Origin: Bacteroidales bacterium UBA6117
GTDB taxonomy: Bacteria > Bacteroidota > Bacteroidia > Bacteroidales > VadinHA17
Length of the DNA stretch: 64,000 nt
Assembly: GCA_002428385.1 (NCBI GenBank)
Contig: DIWB01000027.1
Location: 17,137 to 81,136 of the forward strand
Direction of reading: 5' to 3'
The notes beneath the pieces are model-generated. The model searched no databases and was not told where the DNA came from. It worked only from the letters and a program-made list of their open reading frames with translations. Below, in pieces: positions 17,974 to 26,752 of this stretch. The translations under genes were made by a program, and so were the position numbers. Position 1 is the stretch's first letter; each line of letters opens with the position of its first letter.

Positions 17974-18474
17974 ATGACAAGGAAGTTGTTTGCATTTTCA
18001 GTAATTGCGCTTATTATGATCTCCTGCGGAACCGGAGGAAAAAAGGAGGCCGCGCAGACCAATCAGGAACAGGGTGCTGTCAGTGTTGAATTTGCCTCAT
18101 TGATAGCCAATCCTTCCGAATACGTGGGCAAAAACATCAGCGTTGAAGGCAAGGTGGTACATGTTTGCATGCACAGCGGAAAGAAACTGTTCATCACGGG
18201 AGATAACCCGGATGTCAGGCTGTACATTCAGGCGGGGGAAGAAATGCCGAAATTCCCGACTGAACTGCTTGGAAGTGAAGTAATCGTTGAAGGCATGCTG
18301 ACACAGCCGGCAGCCGGAGCAGGTGAGACTCATGAAGCAGAAGGAGCTCTGACCGCTGCTCCAATGCATGCCGAAACAGGAGCCGATTCATGCGAAACTG
18401 AAAAGGCTTTAGCCACCCAGACTGCTCTTGCCGATCTGATGATGGTCTACGCAAAGCACACGGTTGTGAAGTAG
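17974..18474 (+). CDS. Lipoprotein with OB-fold-like domain
   Basis: A 166-residue protein with a lipoprotein signal (IALIMISCGTGG, lipid Cys at residue 18). The middle part (about residues 40-110) has the pattern of a tRNA_anti-like OB fold: VGKNISVEGKVVHVCMHSGKK, LFITGDNPDVRLYIQAGEE, GSEVIVEGMLTQ. The CMHSGKK segment is typical of a Bacteroidota family of unknown function, and its Cys and His could bind a metal or heme. The C-terminal part is acidic and Ala-rich. It lies ahead of a PepSY-TM gene, but a terminator separates them. Confidence 0.7.
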   Translation: MTRKLFAFSVIALIMISCGTGGKKEAAQTNQEQGAVSVEFASLIANPSEYVGKNISVEGKVVHVCMHSGKKLFITGDNPDVRLYIQAGEEMPKFPTELLGSEVIVEGMLTQPAAGAGETHEAEGALTAAPMHAETGADSCETEKALATQTALADLMMVYAKHTVVK

Positions 18475-18495
18475 CAGCAACAGAAGCACTTAACT

Positions 18496-18523
18496 AAAAG
18501 GTCAGTCCCAAACTGACCTTTTT
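18496..18523 (+). terminator. Rho-independent terminator
   Basis: AAAAGGTCAGT and ACTGACCTTTTT form an 11-bp stem with a CCCAA-type loop and a T-run, 21 bp after the lipoprotein stop codon and before the PepSY-TM gene. Confidence 0.9.
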
Positions 18524-18536
18524 CAATTTCATTTTT

Positions 18537-19085
18537 ATGAACATTAATAAATTCAACAGGGTAACCCATCGCGATATAGGGTATCTCATCGCCGGGATGA
18601 CGATAATTTATGCATTGTCGGGTATTGCCCTTAACCACAAGAACGACTGGAATCCGAATTACTTAATTGAGAATAAGTCATTCACGACCGATATCCCCGT
18701 GCAGAGGGAAAGCTTCAATGATGCCGCTGCGAGGGAAATACTCGAGAAGATTCCCGGGAAACCCCAATATAAAACATTCTACTACCCATCGGGTAACATA
18801 CTCACCATTTTCGTCAACAACGGATCGGTGAGGATAAACACAGGCACCGGTGAGGGTACTATAGAAAGAATAAGCAAACGGCCCCTCTTTTTCCAGATCA
18901 ACTTCCTGCACTACAATCCCGGGAGATGGTGGAAATACTTCAGCGACATTTTTTGTGTTTCGCTTATGTTTGTGACAGTCACGGGCCTTTTCCTTGTAAA
19001 GGGCAAAAACGGAATAACACGCAGAGGAGCGGTCCTTACAGCCGCCGGTGTGATCCTGCCCCTGCTTTTCCTTTTCATTTACTGA
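18537..19085 (+). CDS. PepSY-associated transmembrane protein
   Basis: A 182-residue inner membrane protein with a helix at about 15-35 (DIGYLIAGMTIIYALSGIALNHKNDW), a periplasmic PepSY-like domain (about 40-120) and two C-terminal helices (about 142-160 and 165-182). The HKNDWNPN start and FLHYNPGRWWKYFSDIF are typical of the PepSY_TM_like_2 group found near iron or copper uptake genes in Bacteroidota. Precise role is unknown. The ATG lies just 14 bp after the terminator of the preceding gene, so its promoter probably lies within or before that hairpin, or some transcripts read through. Confidence 0.8.
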   Translation: MNINKFNRVTHRDIGYLIAGMTIIYALSGIALNHKNDWNPNYLIENKSFTTDIPVQRESFNDAAAREILEKIPGKPQYKTFYYPSGNILTIFVNNGSVRINTGTGEGTIERISKRPLFFQINFLHYNPGRWWKYFSDIFCVSLMFVTVTGLFLVKGKNGITRRGAVLTAAGVILPLLFLFIY

Positions 19086-19113
19086 TAATAACCCAACCTG
19101 AAACAGTAACCAT

Positions 19114-20706
19114 ATGCAGAAAAAATGTGTTCTCATCATAATTTCCTGCTTTGCGCTGATGTTCACATCATGCAAAACGGGTCAGGAAAAACCGGCGGCA
19201 GCCAATAAAGAGGATGTTTCATGGATAACGGAAATGACCATCTCCCAGTTGCAGGCGGGCTACTCCGAAAAAAAGTACACGGTGTCTGAAGTGATTTCCG
19301 TCTTCCTTGAAAGGATAGAGCAGATTGACAGAAGCGGGCCTGCATTGAACTCAATAATAATTGTCAATCCTGATGCCATGAAGATTGCCGCAGAGCTCGA
19401 CAGAAGACTTGCTGCCGGAGAAACCATGGGTCCTCTTTTCGGCGTACCGGTGGTAATAAAAGACAATATCGATACTCACGACGGTATGCCCAATACCGGC
19501 GGAGCCACCGTTCTGAGAAATTCCTACCCTGCATCCGACAGCCCGGTAGCTGCGAAACTCCGTGAGGCCGGAGCGGTTATCATCGCGAAATCGAACCTGA
19601 GTGAGTGGGCAAATTTCAGAAGCATGTCGTCGTCGAGCGGATGGAGCGGCGTCGGCGGCCAGACAAAAAATCCCTACGTTCTCGATCGTAATCCCTGCGG
19701 TTCCAGTTCAGGATCGGGGGTTGCAGTCTCTGCAAACCTCTGCATGGCTGCAATCGGCACCGAGACCAACGGATCGATAGTCTGCCCGTCGAACAACAAC
19801 GGAATCGTCGGGATCAAACCAACAGTCGGACTGATAAGCAGGAGAGGCATAATCCCGATATCATATACTCAGGACACGCCCGGACCCATGGCCCGTACCG
19901 TGGAGGATGCGGCAAGATGCCTCGGGACGCTAACGGGGATTGATCCTGAGGATCAGCTTACGCTGGAGTCGGAAGGAAGATCCCTGAAGGATTACTCTGC
20001 ATTTCTTAAAAAGGACGGACTGCAGGGGAAAAGGATCGGTCTGATCAGGAATTCGGCCGGCTATTCAGCAAGGGTTGAAGAGCTTGTAAAAAAGGCCGTT
20101 GCTGATATGGCCTCAATGGGAGCTGAAATAATTGAAGTTGATGCACCTCGCGGATCAGCATATGAGGATGCTTCGTTCGAGGTTCTGCTTTACGAATTCA
20201 GGGACGGCCTGAATAAATATTTCGCCGGACTTGGTGAGAATGCACCTGTTAATAACCTGACTGAACTGGTTGAATTCAACAAAAGCGATACCGTCGAACT
20301 AAGGTATTTTGATCAGTCTATACTTGAGATGGCCGACAAAAAAGGCGATTTAAATTCGCCTGAATATAAAAAAGCCCTTGAGACCATGTTAAAAGCCTCA
20401 AGGGAAGAAGGTATTGATAAAATGATGGATTCAAATGATCTTGATGCCCTTATTGCACCGACCGGATCGCCGGCATGGAAGACCGACCTGGTACTGGGTG
20501 ATCATTTCATAGGCGGGAATTCATCGCTTGCTGCCATATCGGGATACCCGGCCATCACTGTACCAATGGGATTTATTTCAAACCTGCCGGTGGGTATTAC
20601 TTTTTTCGGCAGGGCATGGAGTGAACCATTGCTCATTGAAATCGCGTATGGTTATGAACAGGGCACCTTACACCGGAAAACTCCCGGATTCCTGCCCACG
20701 GACTGA
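19114..20706 (+). CDS. Amidase signature family enzyme, lipoprotein
   Basis: A 530-residue amidase with a lipoprotein-type signal (MFTSCKTG, lipid Cys at residue 20). The Ser-cisSer-Lys triad is visible: Lys116 in VPVVIKDNID, a Ser in PCGSSSGSG (about 197-199) and the nucleophile Ser221 in TETNGSIVCPS. It hydrolyses an amide bond in an exported compartment; the substrate is unknown. Unlike GatA it is not with gatB or gatC, and the signal argues against tRNA amidation. It starts 28 bp after the PepSY-TM gene and could share its transcript. Confidence 0.92.
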   Translation: MQKKCVLIIISCFALMFTSCKTGQEKPAAANKEDVSWITEMTISQLQAGYSEKKYTVSEVISVFLERIEQIDRSGPALNSIIIVNPDAMKIAAELDRRLAAGETMGPLFGVPVVIKDNIDTHDGMPNTGGATVLRNSYPASDSPVAAKLREAGAVIIAKSNLSEWANFRSMSSSSGWSGVGGQTKNPYVLDRNPCGSSSGSGVAVSANLCMAAIGTETNGSIVCPSNNNGIVGIKPTVGLISRRGIIPISYTQDTPGPMARTVEDAARCLGTLTGIDPEDQLTLESEGRSLKDYSAFLKKDGLQGKRIGLIRNSAGYSARVEELVKKAVADMASMGAEIIEVDAPRGSAYEDASFEVLLYEFRDGLNKYFAGLGENAPVNNLTELVEFNKSDTVELRYFDQSILEMADKKGDLNSPEYKKALETMLKASREEGIDKMMDSNDLDALIAPTGSPAWKTDLVLGDHFIGGNSSLAAISGYPAITVPMGFISNLPVGITFFGRAWSEPLLIEIAYGYEQGTLHRKTPGFLPTD

Positions 20707-20821
20707 AGCCCTGACAGGTTGAATGCCCTGGTTAAGTTGAAAATAACAACAAATATTTATCGTAATTCAATAAGCTGCTTATTGTAATTCGATAATTTCT
20801 TTACCTGAAACGATATGGTTT

Positions 20822-21013
20822 TCAGATCTTCTTTTCGTCCTCTTTGGATTCAGCTTTAGCCTTGTCAGACTCATCATCGACCTTGGAGGCTTTTTTGAAG
20901 TCTTTCAGCCCCTGACCAAGACCTTTCATCAGTTCGGGTATTTTTCTTCCGCCGAAAAGAAGTACGACCACCAGCAGAATGAGTATGATTTCCGTCAGAC
21001 CTAATCTTCCCAT
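20822..21013 (-). CDS. tatA: Sec-independent translocase subunit TatA/E
   Basis: A 63-residue TatA-type protein: one N-terminal helix ([17 protein letters not shown]), the FGxxKxPE hinge (FGGRKIPEL at 20-28), an amphipathic helix ([16 protein letters not shown]) and a short acidic/basic tail. TatA forms the pore that exports folded proteins carrying twin-arginine signals, two of which (4517 and 16388) lie in this window. TatB/TatC are not here. Confidence 0.93.
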   Translation of the reverse strand: MGRLGLTEIILILLVVVLLFGGRKIPELMKGLGQGLKDFKKASKVDDESDKAKAESKEDEKKI

Positions 21014-21125
21014 AGTTCAAATTATTAATAACCCGATAAAGATAGCTTTTCTTTATCAAATCATCAAGTACCAGGAGAAGGATTGATGGTTACTGCGGTA
21101 AGCGGTACGCGGTGTGCGGAGAATA

Positions 21126-21156
21126 CCGATTACCGAATACCGAATACCGAATACAG
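21126..21156. repeat. Tandem heptamer ACCGAAT
   Basis: About four copies of ACCGAAT/ACCGATT upstream of the M49 peptidase, next to a GCGGTAAGCGG-type stretch. Non-coding spacer repeat with no visible role. Confidence 0.7.
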
Positions 21157-21246
21157 GATTGTTTGTCAACTGCCAACTTAATATCAAATGCTAAATAAGA
21201 TGAAAACTTTTTCTAACTTGCCATTTGATCAACAAAAATCCGTACC

Positions 21247-22878
21247 ATGAACACGAATATCATCAGATTAATTGTGATCATCCTGGCGGCAGTGCTGACA
21301 GGATGCAATTCCGCGGATAAGAAACTGACAGAAGAAATGAAAGCCAATCTTGCACGATTCAAAGAGGTGACACTAACCACCGACCTGAGCTGGCTCACCA
21401 GCCAGGAAAGAGAAATTACAGGGTTACTGATTGATGCAGCAGCCATCATGGATGATATTTTCTGGATGGAAGCGTACGGCGACAAGGAAGAACTGCTTGC
21501 TCAGGTAAAAAATGAGTACGCCAGGGAATATATGAAAATCCATTACGGTCCGTGGGACAGGCTGAACAACAATCTTCCCTTTATTCCGGAATTCGGGGAG
21601 AAGTTCCGCGGAGCACAATTCTATCCGGAGGATATGACTATCAAGGAATTTGAAGAATGGAATGATCCGGATAAAAGCAGCCTTTATACAATTGTGAGAA
21701 GAAACAATGAGGGCAGACTTGTTTCGGTGCCGTACTCAGAGGCATTTCAGGAGCAGCATTCGAAGGCAGCCGGGCTTATGCTTAAGGCGGCCGGACTGGC
21801 TGAGGATCCGGGACTGAAAAAATATCTCACCATGCGGGCTGACGCACTGCTCACCAACAATTACCAGCCCAGCGACTTTGCATGGATGGAAATGAAGCAG
21901 TCGAATATTGACTTTGTGGTGGGCCCGATTGAGAATTATGAAGACCAGCTCTTTGGCTATAAGGCTGCCCATGAGGCATTCGTCCTGGTAAAAGATCCCG
22001 TCTGGAGCGCTCAGCTTGAGAAATTCAATGCCATGCTTCCGGCACTTCAGGCAGGACTTCCTGTTGATACTGCCTACAAGGCAGAAAAGCCTGGGATTGA
22101 TGCTGATATGAATGTGTATGATGCGATCTATTATGCAGGCGACTGCAATGCAGGAAGCAAGACAATTGCCATCAACCTTCCCAATGATCCCGAGATACAC
22201 CTTGCTGTCGGCAGCCGCAAGCTTCAGCTCAAGAATTCCATGAAGGCCAAATTTGACAATATACTCATGCCCATTGCCTCCATGCTTATCGATGATAGTC
22301 AGCGGCAGCATATCACCTTTGATGCCTTCTTCGAGAATACGACTTTCCATGAGGTATCTCACGGTATGGGTGTGAAGAACACTATCAACGGCAACGGACC
22401 GGTAAGAGAGGCTCTTAAGGAACAGTATTCCGCGCTCGAGGAGGCCAAAGCCGACATCATGGGCCTCTATCTTGTGACAAAGCTTTATGAGATGGGCGAG
22501 ATAACCAGCGGAGTGGTGATGAACAACTATGTCACATTCTTTGCAGGGATATTCCGTTCGAGCCGTTTTGGAGCAGCCAGCGCACACGGCAAAGCCAATA
22601 TGCTGTCTCTTAAATATTTTGCTGACAACGGGGCATTTGTCTACCAGGATAACGGCTACTACAAGGTGAATCTTGAGGAGATGAAGAAGGCGGTGGAATC
22701 GCTGGTGGGTAAGATACTGAAGGTACAGGGCGATGGTGACTATGATGCGGCGAAATCCTGGGTGGAAGGTGACGGCGTGATGACCGAAAGCCTGCGCCGT
22801 GATCTCGACAGGGTTAATGCTGCCGGTATTCCGGTCGACATAGTGTTCAAACAGGGAAGAGAAGTGCTGGGGCTGTAG
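21247..22878 (+). CDS. M49-like zinc dipeptidyl-peptidase (DPP III family)
   Basis: A 543-residue protein with a lipoprotein-type signal (ILAAVLTGCNS, Cys at about 19). The zinc site is H368-E-V-S-H372 in TTFHEVSHGMG, with the downstream EEAKAD at 398-403 supplying the third ligand. Eukaryotic DPP III has the six-residue HEXXXH; this protein has the five-residue HEXXH form that has been described for some bacterial DPP III. Overall length is shorter than the eukaryotic enzyme. It likely removes dipeptides from oligopeptides in the periplasm. The 420-residue antisense reading frame over it is a shadow. Confidence 0.85.
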   Translation: MNTNIIRLIVIILAAVLTGCNSADKKLTEEMKANLARFKEVTLTTDLSWLTSQEREITGLLIDAAAIMDDIFWMEAYGDKEELLAQVKNEYAREYMKIHYGPWDRLNNNLPFIPEFGEKFRGAQFYPEDMTIKEFEEWNDPDKSSLYTIVRRNNEGRLVSVPYSEAFQEQHSKAAGLMLKAAGLAEDPGLKKYLTMRADALLTNNYQPSDFAWMEMKQSNIDFVVGPIENYEDQLFGYKAAHEAFVLVKDPVWSAQLEKFNAMLPALQAGLPVDTAYKAEKPGIDADMNVYDAIYYAGDCNAGSKTIAINLPNDPEIHLAVGSRKLQLKNSMKAKFDNILMPIASMLIDDSQRQHITFDAFFENTTFHEVSHGMGVKNTINGNGPVREALKEQYSALEEAKADIMGLYLVTKLYEMGEITSGVVMNNYVTFFAGIFRSSRFGAASAHGKANMLSLKYFADNGAFVYQDNGYYKVNLEEMKKAVESLVGKILKVQGDGDYDAAKSWVEGDGVMTESLRRDLDRVNAAGIPVDIVFKQGREVLGL

Positions 22879-22914
22879 AGAAAGGCGGGAAGGCGTAAGA
22901 AAAGGCGCAGGGCA

Positions 22915-23002
22915 CACCGTGTCCACCGTAGCTTTAGCGAAGGTGGAGGGCACAGGGCGCACCGTGTCCACCGTAGCTTTAGCGAAGGTGGAGGGCACAG
23001 GG
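22915..23002. repeat. 45-bp period tandem repeat, CCGTAGCTTTAGCGAAGG family
   Basis: Two near-identical 43-bp copies (from 22915 and 22960) with core TCCACC-GTAGCTTTAGCGAA-GGTGGA, which can fold into a 6-bp stem. A related element occurs at 54078-54156, and part of that element recurs at 63978-63997. The minus strand reads a repeated STFAKATVDTV peptide, a coding illusion. Confidence 0.85.
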
Positions 23003-23009
23003 TAAAACC

Positions 23010-23269
23010 CTATTTCTGAAGGTTTTTCAACATTTTTTCCATTGATTTGCTCAGGAGTTTGTTCATGCTTTCTGCACTGGTCCTGATTTGTTCCTTTTGT
23101 TTGCCTTCAGTATTTCAAATACCTTTTCGTTCCACTTTGGAGAGATGAAAATTTCTTTCAGGGCTGCACATAATCCTGGAAGGGCGCCACTCCGTTTTTT
23201 TGTTGGAACTTCTGTTTCACTGATGGGCAATCTCCCAAGTGTCATTTGTTGTTCGAATCTTTTTCTCAT
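23010..23269 (-). pseudogene. Transposase N-terminal fragment, apparently frameshifted
   Basis: The minus-strand frame from ATG 23269 encodes 68 residues (RKRFEQQMTLGRLPISETEV, KRSGALPGLCAALKEIFIS, KWNEKVFEIL) that recall the N-terminus of a transposase family widespread in Bacteroidota. The frame ends at 23063, but an alternative frame carries a plausible charged C-terminus (RTSAESMNKLLSKSMEKMLK) to a stop at 23010. The two overlap after FEIL, suggesting one indel. No DDE domain or terminal inverted repeats are seen. It could instead be a small free-standing protein. Assignment to a transposase is from memory, not a search. Confidence 0.45.
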
Positions 23270-23398
23270 TTTTTAATCTTGTTTGATGTTCTACCTGAAA
23301 TATCCGAATCTCATTTGTTTAACAACCTGAATATCTGTATTTTTGGCAAAACAACCAAAGAAAAACACAAGTAGATTCAAACAAGTTATCAACAATAA

Positions 23399-23863
23399 AT
23401 CATTGTAAACCAATTAATTGATAGTTTTCTTGCAAGCACTAAATGCATCAGGAAAATCAACGTAACGAAAAAAGAATCGGTCACAACTGCACTGGTTGAA
23501 AAAATGGGAGAAAACGCATTTCTGGATATGCAGGATGATAATACAAACAAAAGGCTAAGAGAGATAGTACTCGACGAATTCACTACTAAAAGGATTATTG
23601 AAACCAGGGAAAAATACATTCAGAAATTTGAACCTGCCTACATGAAACCCGTTTCGGGTAACGGTCGGGCTCATTTCTATGCGCCATACAAAAAAATCGG
23701 GGATAAACAGATAGAAACGTTTTTGTTCAATATCCTGGTTCTCTGGCTTGTTTCCCTGATTTTTTACCTGATCCTGTATTTGAAAGTTTTAACCAGAATT
23801 TTCAATTCCGGCTTCAGCCCCAGGATATTTTCAAAAAGGCAGACGGATATTATATCTGCATAA
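23399..23863 (+). pseudogene. C-terminal stub of a large ABC transporter permease/ATPase
   Basis: From 23399 a stop-bounded frame runs 154 codons to 23863 without a proper start: VNQLIDSFLASTKCIRKINV, then MGENAFLDMQDD, EIVLDEFTTKRIIE, NGRAHFYAPYKKIGDKQ, and a membrane helix FNILVLWLVSLIFYLILYL. This resembles the C-terminus of the long (about 1000-residue) Bacteroidota ABC proteins with fused ATPase and permease, which end with a HFYAPYK motif and a final helix. The ATG at 23504 is internal. The upstream bulk of the gene is missing, so it is a remnant, overlapping the end of the symporter gene by 14 bp. Confidence 0.6.
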
Positions 23864-25517
23864 AGCCCCAGGCAATCAGGATAAGCAGTCCGACCATAAC
23901 CCAGCTGAGGGCGAAACCAACAAGATCTTCCCTGTAACGCGTGAAAAAGTTACGCCAGCGTTCCTTTTTTCCCCAGCCCGGAAGGTCGAGAAGAAGGAGA
24001 TCATCACCCGACAGCTCGCCGAGAGGCTTTTTACCATCGGAGCCGGTGTAATCTGCATCGGATTTCCGTCGCATGTTGTCAAAAAAGCCCTCTATCCTCT
24101 CCCTGTCCTCGGGCCGGGTGAGAATGCTTACCAGCCAGAATATGAAGAAGCCCGAGAGCATTGCCAGTCCGAATGGACCGGGCATCCACTTATATACAAG
24201 GACCAGTTCGCCCGCCGAAAGAAAATTGGCTGTGTAGTAAACTGAGAGTGAGACCAGCACTGCGGCTGCAGCTCCGTATCTGTTGGCCCTTTTCCAGATA
24301 ATTCCGCCCAGGAAAATTATCCCCATGAAAGCTGCGAGTGTTTCCACAAAAAGGAATCCGTGAAGGACATTCTTCACCCCGAGTGCAAACAGAACTGCCA
24401 TTACCGATAATCCGAGTCCCGAATATCGGCCCATCCACAACAGCTTCAGATCGGTGGCCCGGGGATTTATATATTTCTTATAAATATTCTGAGTGAAGAG
24501 GGCTCCCGTATTCACCATAAAATTTGAACATGACGACATATTGGCGGCCAGTATTGCGGCCAGCATCAAACCGACGAGGCCGGGTACCAGAAGAACACTG
24601 CAGGCATAACCGAAAGCCATCTCGGAATCAGGCAGTTCCACCCCCTTCATTATTACAAGTGCAGCGACAACCAGACCAGTCATGGCCCAGCCGATTGTAA
24701 TAAGCCGCTTCACCATCGATCCGAATGTCTGTCCTATCCTTCCGGCCCTTTCAGTGTTACCGGTTGCACACATCGACACCATATGCGGCTGGGCAGTTAT
24801 TCCAACTATACCGTTCACAGCAAGCATTGCAATTGTGAAACCGTCGATACCGCTTGCACTGTTGAACAAGTCGAAAAAATGATCGGGAAGAACCTGCCTC
24901 ATCGCGTGAAATCCGCCCACTTCCTTAAGCCCAAGGGGAATTAGCATAATCGAAAGAATAATGATAAGGAACGACTGGATAAAGTCAGTATATGCAGCAG
25001 CGATCAGGCCTCCTGCAAAACTGTAGATTATGAAAGCCACCGTCATCACCATCACTATCATATTCGGGGAGAAGATATTTCCCGATGCGACGGAAATCAC
25101 CTTTGCGGCACCCTGAAGCATGACTCCCATGCTGAATACAAAGAAGACTATGGCAAAGATTGAATATACAAGCCCCATTGTTCTTCCATACCTGTCCTCG
25201 ATGATCTCACCCACCGTGGTACGCTCGCTTCGACGGTAAAAAGGAGCTATCAGCCAGTAAAAAGGTGTTATCAGCATATTCTTCCATTGGTACCAGATGG
25301 TGGCAAACCCGTTGCTGAATGTAGCCCCTGTCTGGGCAACCGGCATTTCGGCATGGGTTCCCACGCCAAATGCCTGCCCCAGCATTATGTACCACTTGAA
25401 TTTTCTGTCGCCCCTGAAATAACTGTCGCTGGTTTTGATCTTCCTTGAAATCCAGATTCCAAACGCCGTGATCAGGACAAAATAACCTATTAGAACTATA
25501 TAATCGAGGATTGCCAT
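23850..25517 (-). CDS. Sodium/solute symporter (SSS family)
   Basis: A 555-residue inner membrane transporter with about 13-14 helices. Family features include MLGQAFGVGTHAEMPVAQTGA near 46-66 and AAYTDFIQSFLIIILS near 173-188. It starts 12 bp after nagA, the last gene of the amino-sugar operon, which suggests it imports N-acetylglucosamine, sialic acid-type sugars or similar; the substrate is inferred from context only. The C-terminal stretch (about 470-530) carries a cytoplasmic loop before the last helix. Confidence 0.9.
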   Translation of the reverse strand: MAILDYIVLIGYFVLITAFGIWISRKIKTSDSYFRGDRKFKWYIMLGQAFGVGTHAEMPVAQTGATFSNGFATIWYQWKNMLITPFYWLIAPFYRRSERTTVGEIIEDRYGRTMGLVYSIFAIVFFVFSMGVMLQGAAKVISVASGNIFSPNMIVMVMTVAFIIYSFAGGLIAAAYTDFIQSFLIIILSIMLIPLGLKEVGGFHAMRQVLPDHFFDLFNSASGIDGFTIAMLAVNGIVGITAQPHMVSMCATGNTERAGRIGQTFGSMVKRLITIGWAMTGLVVAALVIMKGVELPDSEMAFGYACSVLLVPGLVGLMLAAILAANMSSCSNFMVNTGALFTQNIYKKYINPRATDLKLLWMGRYSGLGLSVMAVLFALGVKNVLHGFLFVETLAAFMGIIFLGGIIWKRANRYGAAAAVLVSLSVYYTANFLSAGELVLVYKWMPGPFGLAMLSGFFIFWLVSILTRPEDRERIEGFFDNMRRKSDADYTGSDGKKPLGELSGDDLLLLDLPGWGKKERWRNFFTRYREDLVGFALSWVMVGLLILIAWGFMQI

Positions 25518-25529
25518 GTTAATGGTAGT

Positions 25530-26726
25530 TTAGTTTTCCGGTTGAGGGACATTCTCCCTGCCGTTTACAATTACTTTCCTGATTGACATATTGTAATCTT
25601 CCATCCGGAACAGGATGATATCAGCCCTCATTCCGCTCTCGAGTGTACCCCGGCCGGTTAATCTGCAAGCTGCTGAAACATTCGCTGAAGCCATGTTTAC
25701 AGCTTCACCCAGGTGACAACCGGTGAATCTCATCACGTTGCCCACGCCTGTTTTGAGAGGAAGTGAAGCCCCTGCCAGGCAGTTAAGCGCCGGATTTTTA
25801 ATAAGTCCGTCGGCTGACAGCACAATATCACTCCCCATGAATACATAGTTGCCAGGTTCCATTCCCATGAAATGGGTCACATCAGATGTAAGTATAATAT
25901 TGTCCGGACCTTTCACCTTGCAAAACACCTTGACTTCTTCAGGAAGAAGGTGATGGCCGTCGGCTATTATTGAGGGCGTCAGCAGGTCATTGGCCAGCTG
26001 GGGCCATATCGGGTTTCTGTGCCTGTCGATCAGGTTTGCGCATCCGTTTCCGAGATGGGTCGACAGCCTTGCTCCCCTGTCAACTGCCTCCATTATCTGC
26101 GCGGCACTGGCATTTGTATGTCCGATGGAGACAATTATTTCCTGCCTGACACACCGGCCTATGAAATCCATGACGCCTTCAATCCCGGGACTGACAGTCA
26201 CCTGACGGATATTCCCGGCGGCAGCATCCTGGTATTGCATGAATTCATCCCATGAAGGTTTTCTGATGAACTCAGCCGGATGGCAGCCGTAGTAACCTGC
26301 CTCTGGCGATATATATGGTCCCTCGAGGTGAAACCCTGCTACTGAAGTTCTTACCTCTTCATCATCCTGCAGGGCCCTTGCGAGATTCCTGAAAATCCTG
26401 ACAAGATTGTCATGGCTGCCAGTGATTATTGTCGGGAAGAATGAAGTTACCCCATCCTTCCTTATGGCATCAACAGCCATCCTGATCTTAAGGCTGCTGA
26501 GAGCAGGATCGGAAAAATCAACTCCCCTGTAACCGTTTATCTGGTTGTCGATAAGTCCGGGTGCAACAAAAAAATCATTAAGTTCTTCCGACATCGGAAT
26601 TTCATCAACAGAGCTTATCAGTCCGCCGCTGAATTTAATCCTTACCGGCTTGCCTGTATCGTAGTGCAGAGCGCTTACTTCTCCTGATCTGTTCATTAAT
26701 AAATTTTTTATCCGGAATTCTTTCAC
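25530..26726 (-). CDS. nagA: N-acetylglucosamine-6-phosphate deacetylase
   Basis: A 398-residue amidohydrolase. It removes acetate from GlcNAc-6-P to give glucosamine-6-P, the substrate of NagB. Metal and catalytic motifs: HLEGPYISP (Glu near 131), SIGHTNA, HLGNGCAN, IIADGHH and the catalytic Asp in TSDVTHFMGM. Length matches the family. It lies between nagB (26 bp upstream) and the symporter. Confidence 0.95.
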   Translation of the reverse strand: MKEFRIKNLLMNRSGEVSALHYDTGKPVRIKFSGGLISSVDEIPMSEELNDFFVAPGLIDNQINGYRGVDFSDPALSSLKIRMAVDAIRKDGVTSFFPTIITGSHDNLVRIFRNLARALQDDEEVRTSVAGFHLEGPYISPEAGYYGCHPAEFIRKPSWDEFMQYQDAAAGNIRQVTVSPGIEGVMDFIGRCVRQEIIVSIGHTNASAAQIMEAVDRGARLSTHLGNGCANLIDRHRNPIWPQLANDLLTPSIIADGHHLLPEEVKVFCKVKGPDNIILTSDVTHFMGMEPGNYVFMGSDIVLSADGLIKNPALNCLAGASLPLKTGVGNVMRFTGCHLGEAVNMASANVSAACRLTGRGTLESGMRADIILFRMEDYNMSIRKVIVNGRENVPQPEN

Positions 26727-26752
26727 CAGGGCTTTGGAGCCCTGCTCCCGGG

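Noticed and set aside
20768..20784. A CAATAAG/CTTATTG hairpin between the amidase and tatA
   Set aside because: The 7-bp AT-rich stem lacks a T-run and is likely too weak for a terminator.
21736..22998. A 420-residue minus-strand reading frame opposite the M49 peptidase
   Set aside because: It is antisense to a gene with a clear zinc motif and lipoprotein signal. Its start lies in the 45-bp repeat (STFAKATVDTV) and its sequence lacks any domain-like pattern.
22915..23002. CRISPR repeat-spacer pair
   Set aside because: Only two adjacent copies, with no variable spacer between them.
23504..23863. A free-standing 119-residue membrane protein starting at ATG 23504
   Set aside because: The frame continues upstream with family-like residues, so this ATG is internal to the remnant of a larger ABC protein.
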